From: Carboxylicivirga linearis
GTDB lineage: Bacteria > Bacteroidota > Bacteroidia > Bacteroidales > Marinilabiliaceae
DNA: 64,000 nucleotides
Direction: 5' to 3'
NCBI RefSeq assembly: GCF_018271995.1
Contig: NZ_JAGUCO010000003.1
Location: 1 to 64,000 of the forward strand
The notes beneath the pieces are model-generated. The model was not told the DNA's origin, ran no database searches, and saw nothing but the letters and a program-made list of their open reading frames with translations. Each line of letters starts with the position of its first letter. Positions within the stretch are counted from its first letter, which is position 1. The translations under genes and the position numbers were made by a program. Shown piece after piece: positions 46,267 to 55,900 of the stretch.

Positions 46267-47211
46267 TTATTGATTATTAATACTTTTTTTTAGGTCACTA
46301 ATTTGCTCGGCAAAGTAAACACTTTTTTCGGGATATTTCAAACGCAACTTTTCATAAATGCTAATAGCTTTTTCGAAATGTTTTTGTTTGATGTATATGC
46401 TTGCTAATGTTTCAGATAGTAGGTCGTCAGATTCGCTGATGCTTTTTTCATGACGTACATTTCCGTTATTATTATCAGGAATATCCTTTCTTCCAATCAC
46501 TTTTGGTGCATCAAAACTTAAGAAATTATCAATGAGTTGTTGCGATTTCTTTTTGGGTTTTGGAGTTTCTTCTTGTGCTTGATTTACGGGAGCATGACGC
46601 AGAGCATTAAGCCAACCAGAGAAAGAGCGATTTTCTTCTTCGTTTATATTGTTGGCATCGTGTAATTGGTACCCGGTATAATCAGATGATTCGTATTCAA
46701 GAAAATCAGCACTGGGTAACACCATTGGAGCTTCGTCTTCGTCTTCCGTATTGTTTTTGCCAATATCGGAAAAGTCAAGTGTTTTACCATCTTTGGTTTC
46801 GTAAACGTCATCGGCTTGAAAATAATCACTAACCGAGCTGATATTGGTTGACATGCCAATAGATGACCTCTCTGACGTTGACGATTCTTGGTTCTCTGAT
46901 TTTTCAATTACTTCAACAGGTACTTTTTCTTGCGGAGTAATCTGAGTTTCGTTTTCCTCAATGGATTCATCTTTTACCTGATGACTATGAACCAAATCAA
47001 AAAGTCTTTGTCGATCGGCTATAAAGGCAGCTGATGTTTTTAGCTCACTATTGAACTTGACATGATCAATCAGATGTAGGTTTTTGACCAATAACAAACG
47101 GGCTGTTTGAAACCAAGGGTATTCATCAATTATTTCATTTAATGATGAGACCGTATCCTTGTTTAAACGATCGGGATTGTTTACGAAATCAAAAAACTCT
47201 GACTTATTCAT
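46267..47211 (-). CDS. Tetratricopeptide-repeat protein of unknown function
   Basis: A 314-residue soluble protein conserved in this position in Bacteroidota, as far as I recall. The N-terminal helical region (about 1-75, NKSEFFDFVNNPDRLNKDTV and YPWFQTARLLLVKNLH) is followed by a long acidic, probably disordered linker (about 80-240). A C-terminal TPR-like pair (about 262-310, LASIYIKQKHFEKAISIYEKLRLKYPE) completes it. It has no signal peptide. It is packed between lptE and secG with gaps of about 10 nt, which hints at an envelope-biogenesis link. Confidence 0.8.
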   Translation of the reverse strand: MNKSEFFDFVNNPDRLNKDTVSSLNEIIDEYPWFQTARLLLVKNLHLIDHVKFNSELKTSAAFIADRQRLFDLVHSHQVKDESIEENETQITPQEKVPVEVIEKSENQESSTSERSSIGMSTNISSVSDYFQADDVYETKDGKTLDFSDIGKNNTEDEDEAPMVLPSADFLEYESSDYTGYQLHDANNINEEENRSFSGWLNALRHAPVNQAQEETPKPKKKSQQLIDNFLSFDAPKVIGRKDIPDNNNGNVRHEKSISESDDLLSETLASIYIKQKHFEKAISIYEKLRLKYPEKSVYFAEQISDLKKSINNQ

Positions 47212-47220
47212 GTTTAGTTT

Positions 47221-47733
47221 CTACCAGTCGGCAAATGCCTTATTGAAAATATTTTCAGTAATCTCTTCAACCATTTCTCTGGTAAGATCCGCTTCAACAG
47301 CATTTATATTCTGATTGGAATCAAAATCGCGAAATGCTGAAAAGGAAGATTCCCAGTTGCTTTTAGGATCTTTATAGTTTTTGTATGTTACTTTAACTGT
47401 CATTGAAAGACGCGTTTGGGCAGCAACAGCATCAGCCTGAATATCCATTGGGCGAACGTCATAACCCGTAATGTTTCCTGAAAAATCTATATCTCCGTTG
47501 TCTGAGACTAATCTCAACCTCGACTCATTGGTGATTCGGTCTTTCAAGCCTTCTGTAAATTCCTGGCTAAGTGTTGGGTTTATCAATGGAGCACGGTTGT
47601 TGAAATACTGTACCGAGAATGAGTTGATATTCTCCGGGATAGATGCACCACTCATTGTCATGTTAATTGAGCAAGCGGTAAATCCACTAACTATTATTGC
47701 TAAAGCAGCAAATATTTTTATTTGTCTTATCAT
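47221..47733 (-). CDS. lptE: LPS assembly lipoprotein LptE
   Basis: LptE is the outer-membrane lipoprotein that plugs and supports the LptD channel for lipopolysaccharide insertion. The 170 residues have a lipoprotein signal ending at C21 (SGFTAC), then the family pattern with SIPENINSFSVQYFNN, LSQEFTEGLKDRI, IDFSGNITGYDVRP and a strand-rich end. It is divergent from the proteobacterial form but typical of Bacteroidota. It lies 17 nt after the sigma-54 activator gene. Confidence 0.9.
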   Translation of the reverse strand: MIRQIKIFAALAIIVSGFTACSINMTMSGASIPENINSFSVQYFNNRAPLINPTLSQEFTEGLKDRITNESRLRLVSDNGDIDFSGNITGYDVRPMDIQADAVAAQTRLSMTVKVTYKNYKDPKSNWESSFSAFRDFDSNQNINAVEADLTREMVEEITENIFNKAFADW

Positions 47734-47750
47734 TATATACTTACTAAAGT

Positions 47751-48998
47751 TTACCCTTCTATCTTATATTCTTTAATTTTCCGGTACAAAGTTCGTTCCG
47801 AAATACCCAATTCGCGAGCTGCTTGCTTACGTTTCCCATTGTACTTATCCAATGCTTTTTTTATCAATTCAATTTCTTTTTCAGCTAAAGACAATGATTC
47901 TTCAACAAATTCTTCGGTATCTTCAATGCCTGAATGCTGTTCGTTTTGTTGATTATTGTACGTTGGAACGTTGTTAGGTATATTGTCCGGTACAAAGCTG
48001 CCTTCTTCAGTTTGATATAGTTTTTGAACGATATTAGCATGTTCAGCCTGAGCAACCACCGGACCATCTTCCAGTAAGCCGTGTACCAGTGTTTTTAAAT
48101 CGTTCATATCGCGTTTCATATCAAATAAAACCTTATATAATATTTCACGCTCTGTATTGAAATCAGCTCCACCAGGCATGTTTTTCTGATCGATTAAAGC
48201 CGGCAGGTTATCTCCGCTATGATAAGGTAAATAACGAGTCATTGATTCACCGTCAATTTCTCTTTCTTGCTCAATTACAGATATTTGTTCGGTAATGTTT
48301 TTTAATTGTCGGATGTTTCCCGGCCATCGATATCCCAAAAGAAGCTTCTTGGCATCATCGGTTAATTTAATTGCCGGCATGCGGTAACGATTGGCAAAGT
48401 CGCTTGAAAATTTGCGGAATAATAAATAAATATCTTCAGCTCTGTCGCGCAACGGTGGTATTTTTATAGGAACGCTGTTAAGGCGATAATACAAATCTTC
48501 ACGAAATTTACCTTCTTTAATGGCTTTCTCCATTTCAACATTGGTGGCAGCTACCACCCGAACATCCGTCTTTAAAACTTTGGAAGAACCTACCTTCATA
48601 AATTCTCCGGTTTCTAAAACTCTCAGTAATCGCACTTGTGTTGCTAAAGGAAGCTCTCCAATTTCATCTAAAAAAATAGTTCCTTTATTAGCTTCTTCAA
48701 AATAACCTTTACGATCCGACAAGGCTCCGGTGAAGGCTCCTTTTTCGTGACCAAATAATTCTGAATCAATGGTTCCCTCAGGAATAGCCCCGCAGTTAAC
48801 CGCAACATAAGGCCCATGTTTTCGAGCGCTGTTCTGATGAATAATTTGTGGAAAAGACTCTTTACCAGTACCACTCTCACCCGTGATCAGAACAGAAAGA
48901 TCGGTGGGAGCAACTTGTACGGCAACATCAATGGCCCTATTTAGACCAAATGAATTACCTATGATGCCAAACCTTTGTTTGATTTGCTGTAGATCCAT
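47751..48998 (-). CDS. Sigma-54-interacting transcriptional activator without receiver
   Basis: A 415-residue AAA+ enhancer-binding protein that lacks an N-terminal sensor or receiver. The AAA+ domain has Walker A GESGTGKE, the GAFTGA loop (EKGAFTGALSDRKG) and LYYRLNSVPIKIPPLRDR. A middle linker and a C-terminal Fis-type HTH (KRKQAARELGISERTLYRKI) follow. I start it at 48998 (MDLQQIKQRFGIIG): the in-frame ATG at 49070 lies upstream of the promoter box TAACTTTG (49060-49053) and adds unrelated residues. It heads the lptE-TPR-secG run. With no sensory domain, its activity is probably set by its level or by a partner. Confidence 0.9.
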   Translation of the reverse strand: MDLQQIKQRFGIIGNSFGLNRAIDVAVQVAPTDLSVLITGESGTGKESFPQIIHQNSARKHGPYVAVNCGAIPEGTIDSELFGHEKGAFTGALSDRKGYFEEANKGTIFLDEIGELPLATQVRLLRVLETGEFMKVGSSKVLKTDVRVVAATNVEMEKAIKEGKFREDLYYRLNSVPIKIPPLRDRAEDIYLLFRKFSSDFANRYRMPAIKLTDDAKKLLLGYRWPGNIRQLKNITEQISVIEQEREIDGESMTRYLPYHSGDNLPALIDQKNMPGGADFNTEREILYKVLFDMKRDMNDLKTLVHGLLEDGPVVAQAEHANIVQKLYQTEEGSFVPDNIPNNVPTYNNQQNEQHSGIEDTEEFVEESLSLAEKEIELIKKALDKYNGKRKQAARELGISERTLYRKIKEYKIEG

Positions 48999-49052
48999 GG
49001 ATACTAATTTTTTGACTAGAAAATGAGACTGCAATTTTAGCAGTTTGACTGA

Positions 49053-49060
49053 CAAAGTTA
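49053..49060 (-). promoter_or_regulatory. Candidate promoter box of the activator-lptE-secG operon
   Basis: Minus-strand TAACTTTG fits TAnnTTTG fully, giving a predicted leader of about 48 nt to the start at 48998. The -33 region has TTTTC rather than TTTG. Confidence 0.5.
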
Positions 49061-49166
49061 CAATTCTCAATGTTTTTTCGAGGAAAAGCTGAAAACAATT
49101 TTCACCAATTGTAAGCCGTTGAAAAATATCATTAAATTTACCGATAAACAGATGAGATAATAAAAT

Positions 49167-49928
49167 ATGTTAGAAAAAAATATTTTGGGTTTGATACCGG
49201 CCCGTTTTGGATCAACACGTTTCCCTGGTAAGCCTTTGGCTGATATTGGTGGTAAACCTATGATTCAAAGGGTTTATGAGCAGGCTCAGAAAGAATTGAA
49301 ATATGTTTATGTAGCCACAGATGACGAGCGAATTGAACACGCTGTTTCGAAATTTGGAGGTAAAGTAGTTATGACTTCTGAAGATCATCAGAGTGGTACA
49401 GACAGATGTGCGGAAGCTTTGCTGAAAGTAAAGCAATTGGAAGAAACAGATTTTTATGCAGTGCTGAATATTCAGGGTGATGAACCTTTTATCAGTCCTG
49501 AGCAAATTGGTTTAGTTGCAAAGTGCTTTAATCAAGCAGAAACAGAATTGGCCACCTTGGTTAAGCCAATTAAACATACCGAAGACCTTTTCAATCCGAA
49601 TAAACCTAAGGTGGTTGTAAGTAAGGATAAAAAAGCACTCTATTTCAGCCGTTCACCCATACCTTATCTTCGTTCAGAGCAGGAAAAGGATTGGGTAGAT
49701 AAACATCAATATTATAATCATATTGGATTGTACGGTTATCGTTCTGATGTATTGATGGAAATAACAAGATTGCCTTTGGGGCAGCTGGAACTGGCAGAAT
49801 CTTTGGAGCAACTACGTTGGCTTGAGAACGGTTACTCTATTAGGGTAGAAGAAACCAACGAACAGGCGGTAGCTATTGATACTCCACAAGATCTTGAAAA
49901 ATTATTGAAATCCGGATTAATAAGATAA
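49167..49928 (+). CDS. kdsB: 3-deoxy-manno-octulosonate cytidylyltransferase
   Basis: Activates Kdo with CTP to CMP-Kdo for the LPS inner core. The 253 residues are the family length. Nucleotide-binding IPARFGSTRFPGKPLADI is at the N-terminus, with ATDDERI, MTSEDHQSGTDR, NIQGDEPFI and the sugar-site HIGLYGYR further on. It is the only Kdo gene here. The glycogen branching enzyme gene starts 3 nt after its stop, so the two are translated from one message although their pathways differ. Confidence 0.96.
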   Translation: MLEKNILGLIPARFGSTRFPGKPLADIGGKPMIQRVYEQAQKELKYVYVATDDERIEHAVSKFGGKVVMTSEDHQSGTDRCAEALLKVKQLEETDFYAVLNIQGDEPFISPEQIGLVAKCFNQAETELATLVKPIKHTEDLFNPNKPKVVVSKDKKALYFSRSPIPYLRSEQEKDWVDKHQYYNHIGLYGYRSDVLMEITRLPLGQLELAESLEQLRWLENGYSIRVEETNEQAVAIDTPQDLEKLLKSGLIR

Positions 49929-49931
49929 TTT

Positions 49932-51935
49932 ATGATGAACCTCAACCTTATCAAAACAGACCCATGGCTTGAACCTCATGCGGCTGAAATCAGCAGACGG
50001 CATGATAAGTACTTAAGAAAGCTGGATGAGATAAACGAAATGCATGGAGGATTAAAACATTTTGCATCTCAGTATCAATGGATGGGTCTGCATGCCGAGA
50101 ATGGTGAATGGGTGATAAGGGAGTGGGCGCCTAATGCCACAGCTATTTATTTGATTGGCGATTTTTCTAACTGGGAACCAAGAGTTGCCTTTCAGTTTAT
50201 AAGAAAAGACAGAGGAATTTGGGAATTGTTTATCCCTTTTGAATTTCTAAAGCATAAAGATCATTTTAAATTACATGTGTTTTGGGATGGAGGGAATGCG
50301 CATCGCATACCTTCTTATGCCAGAAGAGTGGTTCAGGATGAAACAACCAAAGTATTTGATGCCCAGGTTTGGAGTCCGGATCAACCATTTGAGTGGACAG
50401 ACTCACCTTTTAAGTTAGGTTCAGACGATTTCCATCCTTTAATTTATGAAGCTCATGTTGGAATGGCTTCCGAAGAAGAGAAGGTGGCATCTTATACTGA
50501 GTTTATTGAGAATGTTCTGCCACACATTCAATCATTAGGCTACAATACCATTCAATTGATGGCTGTGCAAGAACATCCGTATTATGGAAGCTTTGGCTAT
50601 CATGTATCTAACTTTTTTGCAGTGAGTTCGCGCATGGGAACCCCGGAAGAGTTAAAACAGCTTATTAATACAGCTCATAATATGGGCATTGCTGTGATAA
50701 TGGATATTGTGCATTCTCATTCCGTTAAAAATGAGTTGGAAGGATTAAGTAATTTCGATGGTGATCGAACACAATATTTCGATCAGTACGATCATCCGGC
50801 CTGGGACTCCAGATGTTTTAATTATAATAAGGATGAAGTACTGGGCTTTTTACTTTCTAATTGCAGGTACTGGATAGAAGAATTTCATTTTGATGGATTT
50901 CGTTTTGATGGAGTCACCAGTATGATTTATCACGACCATGGACTGGAAAAAGATTTTACCGGTTACGATGACTATTTTCATGGTGTTTGTAATGAAGAAG
51001 CTCTATGCTACCTTACATTGGCTAATAAACTCATTCATGAAGTTAAACCTAATGCCATCAGTATCGCAGAAGAGATGAGTGGTTATCCTGGATTAGCCGG
51101 AAGCATAGAAGGTGGAGGTATTGGTTTTGATTACCGTTTATCGATGGGAGTTCCTGACTTTTGGATAAAGCTCATTAAAGAACATGCGGATGAAAACTGG
51201 AATGTAGGTCAGATATATCACGAGTTAAGTCAGCATAGGGTTGAGGAGCGTACAATCAGCTATGCCGAGTCGCATGATCAGGCTTTGGTGGGTGATAAAA
51301 CCATCATTTTCAGGTTGGCTGATAAAGAGATGTATGATCATATGTCCACTGGTTGGAGGCATTTGGTGATAGACAGGGCCATGGCATTACATAAAATGAT
51401 TCGCTTAGTTACTATTGCTACGGCATCGGGTGGATACCTTAATTTTATGGGAAATGAATTTGGTCATCCTGAGTGGATTGATTTTCCGAGGGAAGGGAAC
51501 GGGTTTTCATTTAAATATGCTCGCCGTCAATGGTCGCTGGTTAAAAATCCTGATCTCCGATTTAAAGAATTAAATGAGTTCGATAAGTCTATTGTCAATT
51601 TGTTTTCGGATGAAAGACTTTTAACCAAACACTTACAGCATCGTTTTGATAACGGACCTGATCAGGTGTTAGCATTCTCCAGAGGCGATTATTTGTTCGT
51701 TTTTAATTTTAATCCCGTTCAGTCTTTTACAGGTTATGGTATTCCGGTTAATGCAGGTAAATATAAAGTGGCCTTTACTTCAGACGATGAAGAGTTTGGC
51801 GGTTTTAATCGCATTGAAAAAGGACAGATGTATTACACTCAGGCAATTGAAAGTGGTCAGCATCAATTACTGTTATATCTTCCGGCACGTATGGTGCTGG
51901 TAATTAAAAAGCAGGAAATCAAACGTGTTTATTAG
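49932..51935 (+). CDS. glgB: 1,4-alpha-glucan branching enzyme (eukaryotic-type, GH13_8-like)
   Basis: Introduces alpha-1,6 branches into glycogen. The 667 residues have an N-terminal CBM48 (about 60-155, WAPNATAIYLIGDFSNWE) and a GH13 catalytic barrel. Nucleophile D326 lies in GFRFDGVTSM, acid/base E380 in SIAEEMSG, and the third-acid region is YAESHDQALVGDKT. A C-terminal beta domain completes it. The TSMIYHDHG and ESHDQALVGDKT wording is like eukaryotic GBE1 rather than E. coli GlgB. Two start codons in tandem (49932, 49935) are possible. Confidence 0.93.
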   Translation: MMNLNLIKTDPWLEPHAAEISRRHDKYLRKLDEINEMHGGLKHFASQYQWMGLHAENGEWVIREWAPNATAIYLIGDFSNWEPRVAFQFIRKDRGIWELFIPFEFLKHKDHFKLHVFWDGGNAHRIPSYARRVVQDETTKVFDAQVWSPDQPFEWTDSPFKLGSDDFHPLIYEAHVGMASEEEKVASYTEFIENVLPHIQSLGYNTIQLMAVQEHPYYGSFGYHVSNFFAVSSRMGTPEELKQLINTAHNMGIAVIMDIVHSHSVKNELEGLSNFDGDRTQYFDQYDHPAWDSRCFNYNKDEVLGFLLSNCRYWIEEFHFDGFRFDGVTSMIYHDHGLEKDFTGYDDYFHGVCNEEALCYLTLANKLIHEVKPNAISIAEEMSGYPGLAGSIEGGGIGFDYRLSMGVPDFWIKLIKEHADENWNVGQIYHELSQHRVEERTISYAESHDQALVGDKTIIFRLADKEMYDHMSTGWRHLVIDRAMALHKMIRLVTIATASGGYLNFMGNEFGHPEWIDFPREGNGFSFKYARRQWSLVKNPDLRFKELNEFDKSIVNLFSDERLLTKHLQHRFDNGPDQVLAFSRGDYLFVFNFNPVQSFTGYGIPVNAGKYKVAFTSDDEEFGGFNRIEKGQMYYTQAIESGQHQLLLYLPARMVLVIKKQEIKRVY

Positions 51936-52007
51936 CTGATTGATAGAAGGGGTTTCATTACATTCGCATAATTTTAAGAATTTAGTGAAGCATCAATTAT
52001 TTATCAA

Positions 52008-52475
52008 ATGAAGAAAACCAATGCCATTCGTTTGCTTGATAAGCAAAAAATAAATTACGAAACCGTTGAATATAAAGTTGACGAATCGGATTTAGGTGCC
52101 GCTACTGTTGCTGCTAAATTGGGCCAGAATGTGGAACAGGTTTTTAAAACGTTGGTACTGCGTGGTGATAAGAATGGAATATTTGTATGTGTAGTTCCGG
52201 GTGATGAGGAAGTGGATCTTAAAAAAGCTGCAAAAATATCTGGGAATAAGAAAGCCGATATGATTCAAATGAAAGAGCTGTTGCCGCTAACCGGATACAT
52301 CCGGGGCGGATGTACACCCATTGGCATGAAGAAACCTTATCCTAATTATATTCATTCAACTTGTCAACTTTTTGATTTTATATACATCAGTGCTGGGCAG
52401 CGCGGTATGCAAATAAAGTTAAATCCGCAAGATTTAATTGAGTTTGCTAATATGACAGTTGGAGAATTGGTTTAA
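52008..52475 (+). CDS. ybaK: Cys-tRNA(Pro)/Cys-tRNA deacylase YbaK
   Basis: A trans-editing enzyme that hydrolyses Cys mischarged on tRNA-Pro. The 155 residues match the YbaK/EbsC family, with the conserved lysine in QVFKTLVLRG, CVVPGDEEVDLKKAA and the signature GYIRGGCTPIGMKK. The last four nucleotides overlap the end of the convergent DUF2809 gene. Confidence 0.93.
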   Translation: MKKTNAIRLLDKQKINYETVEYKVDESDLGAATVAAKLGQNVEQVFKTLVLRGDKNGIFVCVVPGDEEVDLKKAAKISGNKKADMIQMKELLPLTGYIRGGCTPIGMKKPYPNYIHSTCQLFDFIYISAGQRGMQIKLNPQDLIEFANMTVGELV

Positions 52476-52864
52476 TTCCTGTTTTTTATCTTTTTCCGAA
52501 TAAAATAGGCAATACCAATTCCAATGGTATAGCAAATTAGGTCGCTGGTTGAATAGTCGTATCCAATAACCAAGGCTATTATTTTATAGCTTCGTAAAAA
52601 CTCGATCCAATCATATTTTAATAGTTGCGAAAATTCAATTAGAAAAGAAAAGCTTATTGCAAAAAGCATCCTAAGTAAAAGAGGTGTTTTAGCTAAAATG
52701 ATTCCGAAAAAGAAGAAAACCATCGCTCCCCAAATTACATCACCAATGTATGGTTCCAAAATTTCGGGCACAGAAATATATTCTGAGCGAACAAAGAGTC
52801 CCAGAATGATTAATAAAAGAGTCCCCCAAAAGTCTGTTTTTCTGGCTTGAAGTGATAAGTTCAT
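52472..52864 (-). CDS. DUF2809/VanZ-like membrane protein
   Basis: A 130-residue protein with four or five predicted membrane helices. The spacing of IGDVIWGAMVFFF, SFLIEFSQLLKYDWIEFLR and TSDLICYTIGI matches the DUF2809 family, which is related to VanZ-like proteins. Function is unknown. It lies downstream of the large synthase-phosphorylase gene but beyond its terminator. Confidence 0.7.
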   Translation of the reverse strand: MNLSLQARKTDFWGTLLLIILGLFVRSEYISVPEILEPYIGDVIWGAMVFFFFGIILAKTPLLLRMLFAISFSFLIEFSQLLKYDWIEFLRSYKIIALVIGYDYSTSDLICYTIGIGIAYFIRKKIKNRN

Positions 52865-52871
52865 AGTAACA

Positions 52872-52902
52872 TTAAAAAAAGAAACGGGACCGAAGCCCCG
52901 TT
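52872..52902 (-). terminator. Intrinsic terminator after the glycogen cluster
   Basis: Minus-strand AACGGG/CCCGTT arms (52902-52897 and 52888-52883) are followed by TCTTTTTTT. Confidence 0.85.
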
Positions 52903-52911
52903 AAAATCTAT

Positions 52912-55900
52912 TTAAATCCATCTCATAATACCAAAATCTTGTCGGTGAGGTAAATGTTTGTGATAAGGAAACATTCTGATACCAAACTTAAATACACCTG
53001 GTAGGTTAAGAGTATGTTTTAAGAGGTAATATACTTTTGTTCCTTCCTCTTTTATAATTTCAAAACCATGTGTGTGAACTGTTTTGGGTTTAGCTTCATC
53101 GTTTCCATCAACAACAACCATTTCCATGCCTACATCAGTTCCATATAATTGTTTAAGATCAACTGTTACATGAATTTCATACTCTTCTCCAATTCCCAAT
53201 TCTTGTTGGCCTATATCCGGAAGATCCACTTCCAGAACCTCTATATGATCCCATCCCTGCCATATTTTTCGTTTCCAGGTGGCAAGTTCTCTGGTGATAC
53301 TATAATCATTTTCTGTAATTGTTTTCAGGCGTTTACCCATTGGATCATAGAAACGACTTCTATAATCATCCATCATGCGCTTGGTTGTATAGTCTGGAGC
53401 AATGGTAGAAATAGAATTCTTCACATATTGCAACCATTTGGCTGAGATGCCATTATCATCCTGTTCGTAATACGTTGGAATTAACTCGTTTTCCAAAATA
53501 CTGTAAATAATGGCGGCATCTAATTCATCCTGATAATCCTGATTGTCGTAGGTACGTTTGTCGGTTAGAGCCCAACCGGCATTCTCGCGATAGCCTTCGT
53601 ACCACCAACCATCTAACACACTAAAATTGAGTACTCCATTCATTTCTGCTTTTTGACCTGAAGTTCCGGAAGCTTCCAATGGACGCGTAGGAGTATTTAG
53701 CCAAACATCAACGCCACTTACCAGTCGTTTGGCCATATCCATATCGTAGTTTTCAAGGAAAATTATTTTTCCTATAAACTCAGGGCGACGAGATATTTCT
53801 ACAATATGTTTAATTAAAGACTGACCACCACCATCAGCAGGATGAGCCTTACCGGAAAAGATAAACTGAACGGGTTTATCAGGATTGTTAACTATCTGCG
53901 CTAAGCGTTCTGTGTCGGTAAACAAAAGGTGAGCTCTTTTGTAGGTTGCAAAACGTCGGGCAAAACCAATGGTTAATGCATTCTCGTCTAACCTCTCCAT
54001 TACTTCATAAATGGTAGAAGGATCTGAATGTGTTGTGGATAAATTTTCGTATGTACGATCTTTTATATAATCAATTAATTTTTTCTTTAAACCTTTACGG
54101 ATCTCCCAAATCTTATTGTTTGAGATGTTTTGAATATGTTCCCAATAATCTTTATTAGCTAAATCAGACATGAAGTCGTCATCAAACTGAGTTTCATAGA
54201 ACACTCTGATATCTTTAGCCGTCCATGTGCTGTAATGAACTCCGTTAGTTACGTATCCAATATGAAGTTCCTGAGGATAAAATCCTTTCCATAAACTTTG
54301 GAACATATCTTTCGATACTTCGCCATGTAGCCAGCTTACACCATTCATCTCCTGTGATGTTTTAGCAGCCAGATTACTCATGCTGAATTTCTCAGTTTTA
54401 TCGCCTGGATTTTCCCTTCCCAAGTCCATGAATTCGTCCCATGAGATATTGAGTTTATCCGGAATATGGCGCATGTACACACGCAGCATGTCTTCTTCAA
54501 ACTTATCATGACCAGCAGGCACAGGTGTATGGGTCGTAAATAAAGATGATGCTCTTACCAACTCCATTGCTTCGTTGTAGGTGAATTTATTATCTACCAA
54601 ATCAACCAAACGTTGTATGTTAATTAAGGCGGCATGACCTTCATTGCAATGATAAACATCATTGTTGATTCCAAGCTCTTTAAGCATCCTCATTCCACCC
54701 ATTCCTAATAGAATCTCCTGTTTGAGGCGATTCTCCCAGTCTCCACCATACAAACTATGGGTAATGTTTTTATCGAGATGATTATTTTTAGGAACATCCG
54801 TATCCAGTAGATAAAGAGGTATGCGCCCAATCATAGCCTTCCATATCTTGGCATATACGGTACGCCCGGGCAAATTAAGCATTACTTCAACCAAAGTACC
54901 ATCCTCATTGCGCACTTCATCCAATGGTAAATTGGAAAACTCCTGCGCATCGTAAATAGCCATCTGTTCTCCACTTAAGGATAAAGACTGTTTGAAGTAA
55001 CCATATCTGTATAGCAATCCCACGGCCACCATATTAACAGCACAATCGCTGGCTTCCTTCAGATAATCGCCGGCTAATACACCTAAGCCACCCGAATAAA
55101 TTTTTAAAATATCATTAATACCGTATTCCATACTGAAATACGACACCGAAGGACTATGACAGAAAGGTTTTTCCATGTACTTTTTAAACATGGCATATAC
55201 CTTATTTACTTTTTTTAAGTATTCGGTATCATTCGCCAATGCGTTCAGTCTATCGTATGGTACTTTTTCCAATAAGAGCATTGGATTTTTCTTTACTTCT
55301 ACCCAGAGATCTCCGTCAATTTCTTCGTAAAGTTCGGTAGCCTGATAGTTCCACGACCACCATAAATTATGGCTTAGCTCCTGTAGCGGTTCTAATGGCT
55401 CAGGAAGTTTAGACTTAACAATTATTTTTTTCCACCTTGGTTGAGATGAAGGTTGAGGTCTGGTTCTGATGCGAGCATCTTTTTGTACCGGACTTAACTT
55501 GTCTTTTCTGTTTTCAACTGCTTTTAAAGCAATGTCAAAAGCTCGGTAATAATGTTTAATTAACGAATCCCATGCAATCGAATTAGCTATTTCAAGAGCC
55601 TTAGCTCTGCTGCTTTCAATAGCTTCTTTACTCATTTTTGAGTAGTGTTGAATTACATCGGCTGTGGCATCCACTATTTCCTGATGATTAGAATCGTTGC
55701 GATGTAAAACCGCGACTCCCTCATCAATGCTTTTTGATAATTGAGTGGCATATAATCCAAAACCAGCCAGATCGGTGGTGATGGTAGGAATTTGGAATGC
55801 AAGACTCTCCACTGGAGTATAGCCCCAAGGTTCGTAATACGACGGAAAAACGGTTAAGTCCATGCCAATTAACAAGTCGTAATACGGCATGTTAAAGATG

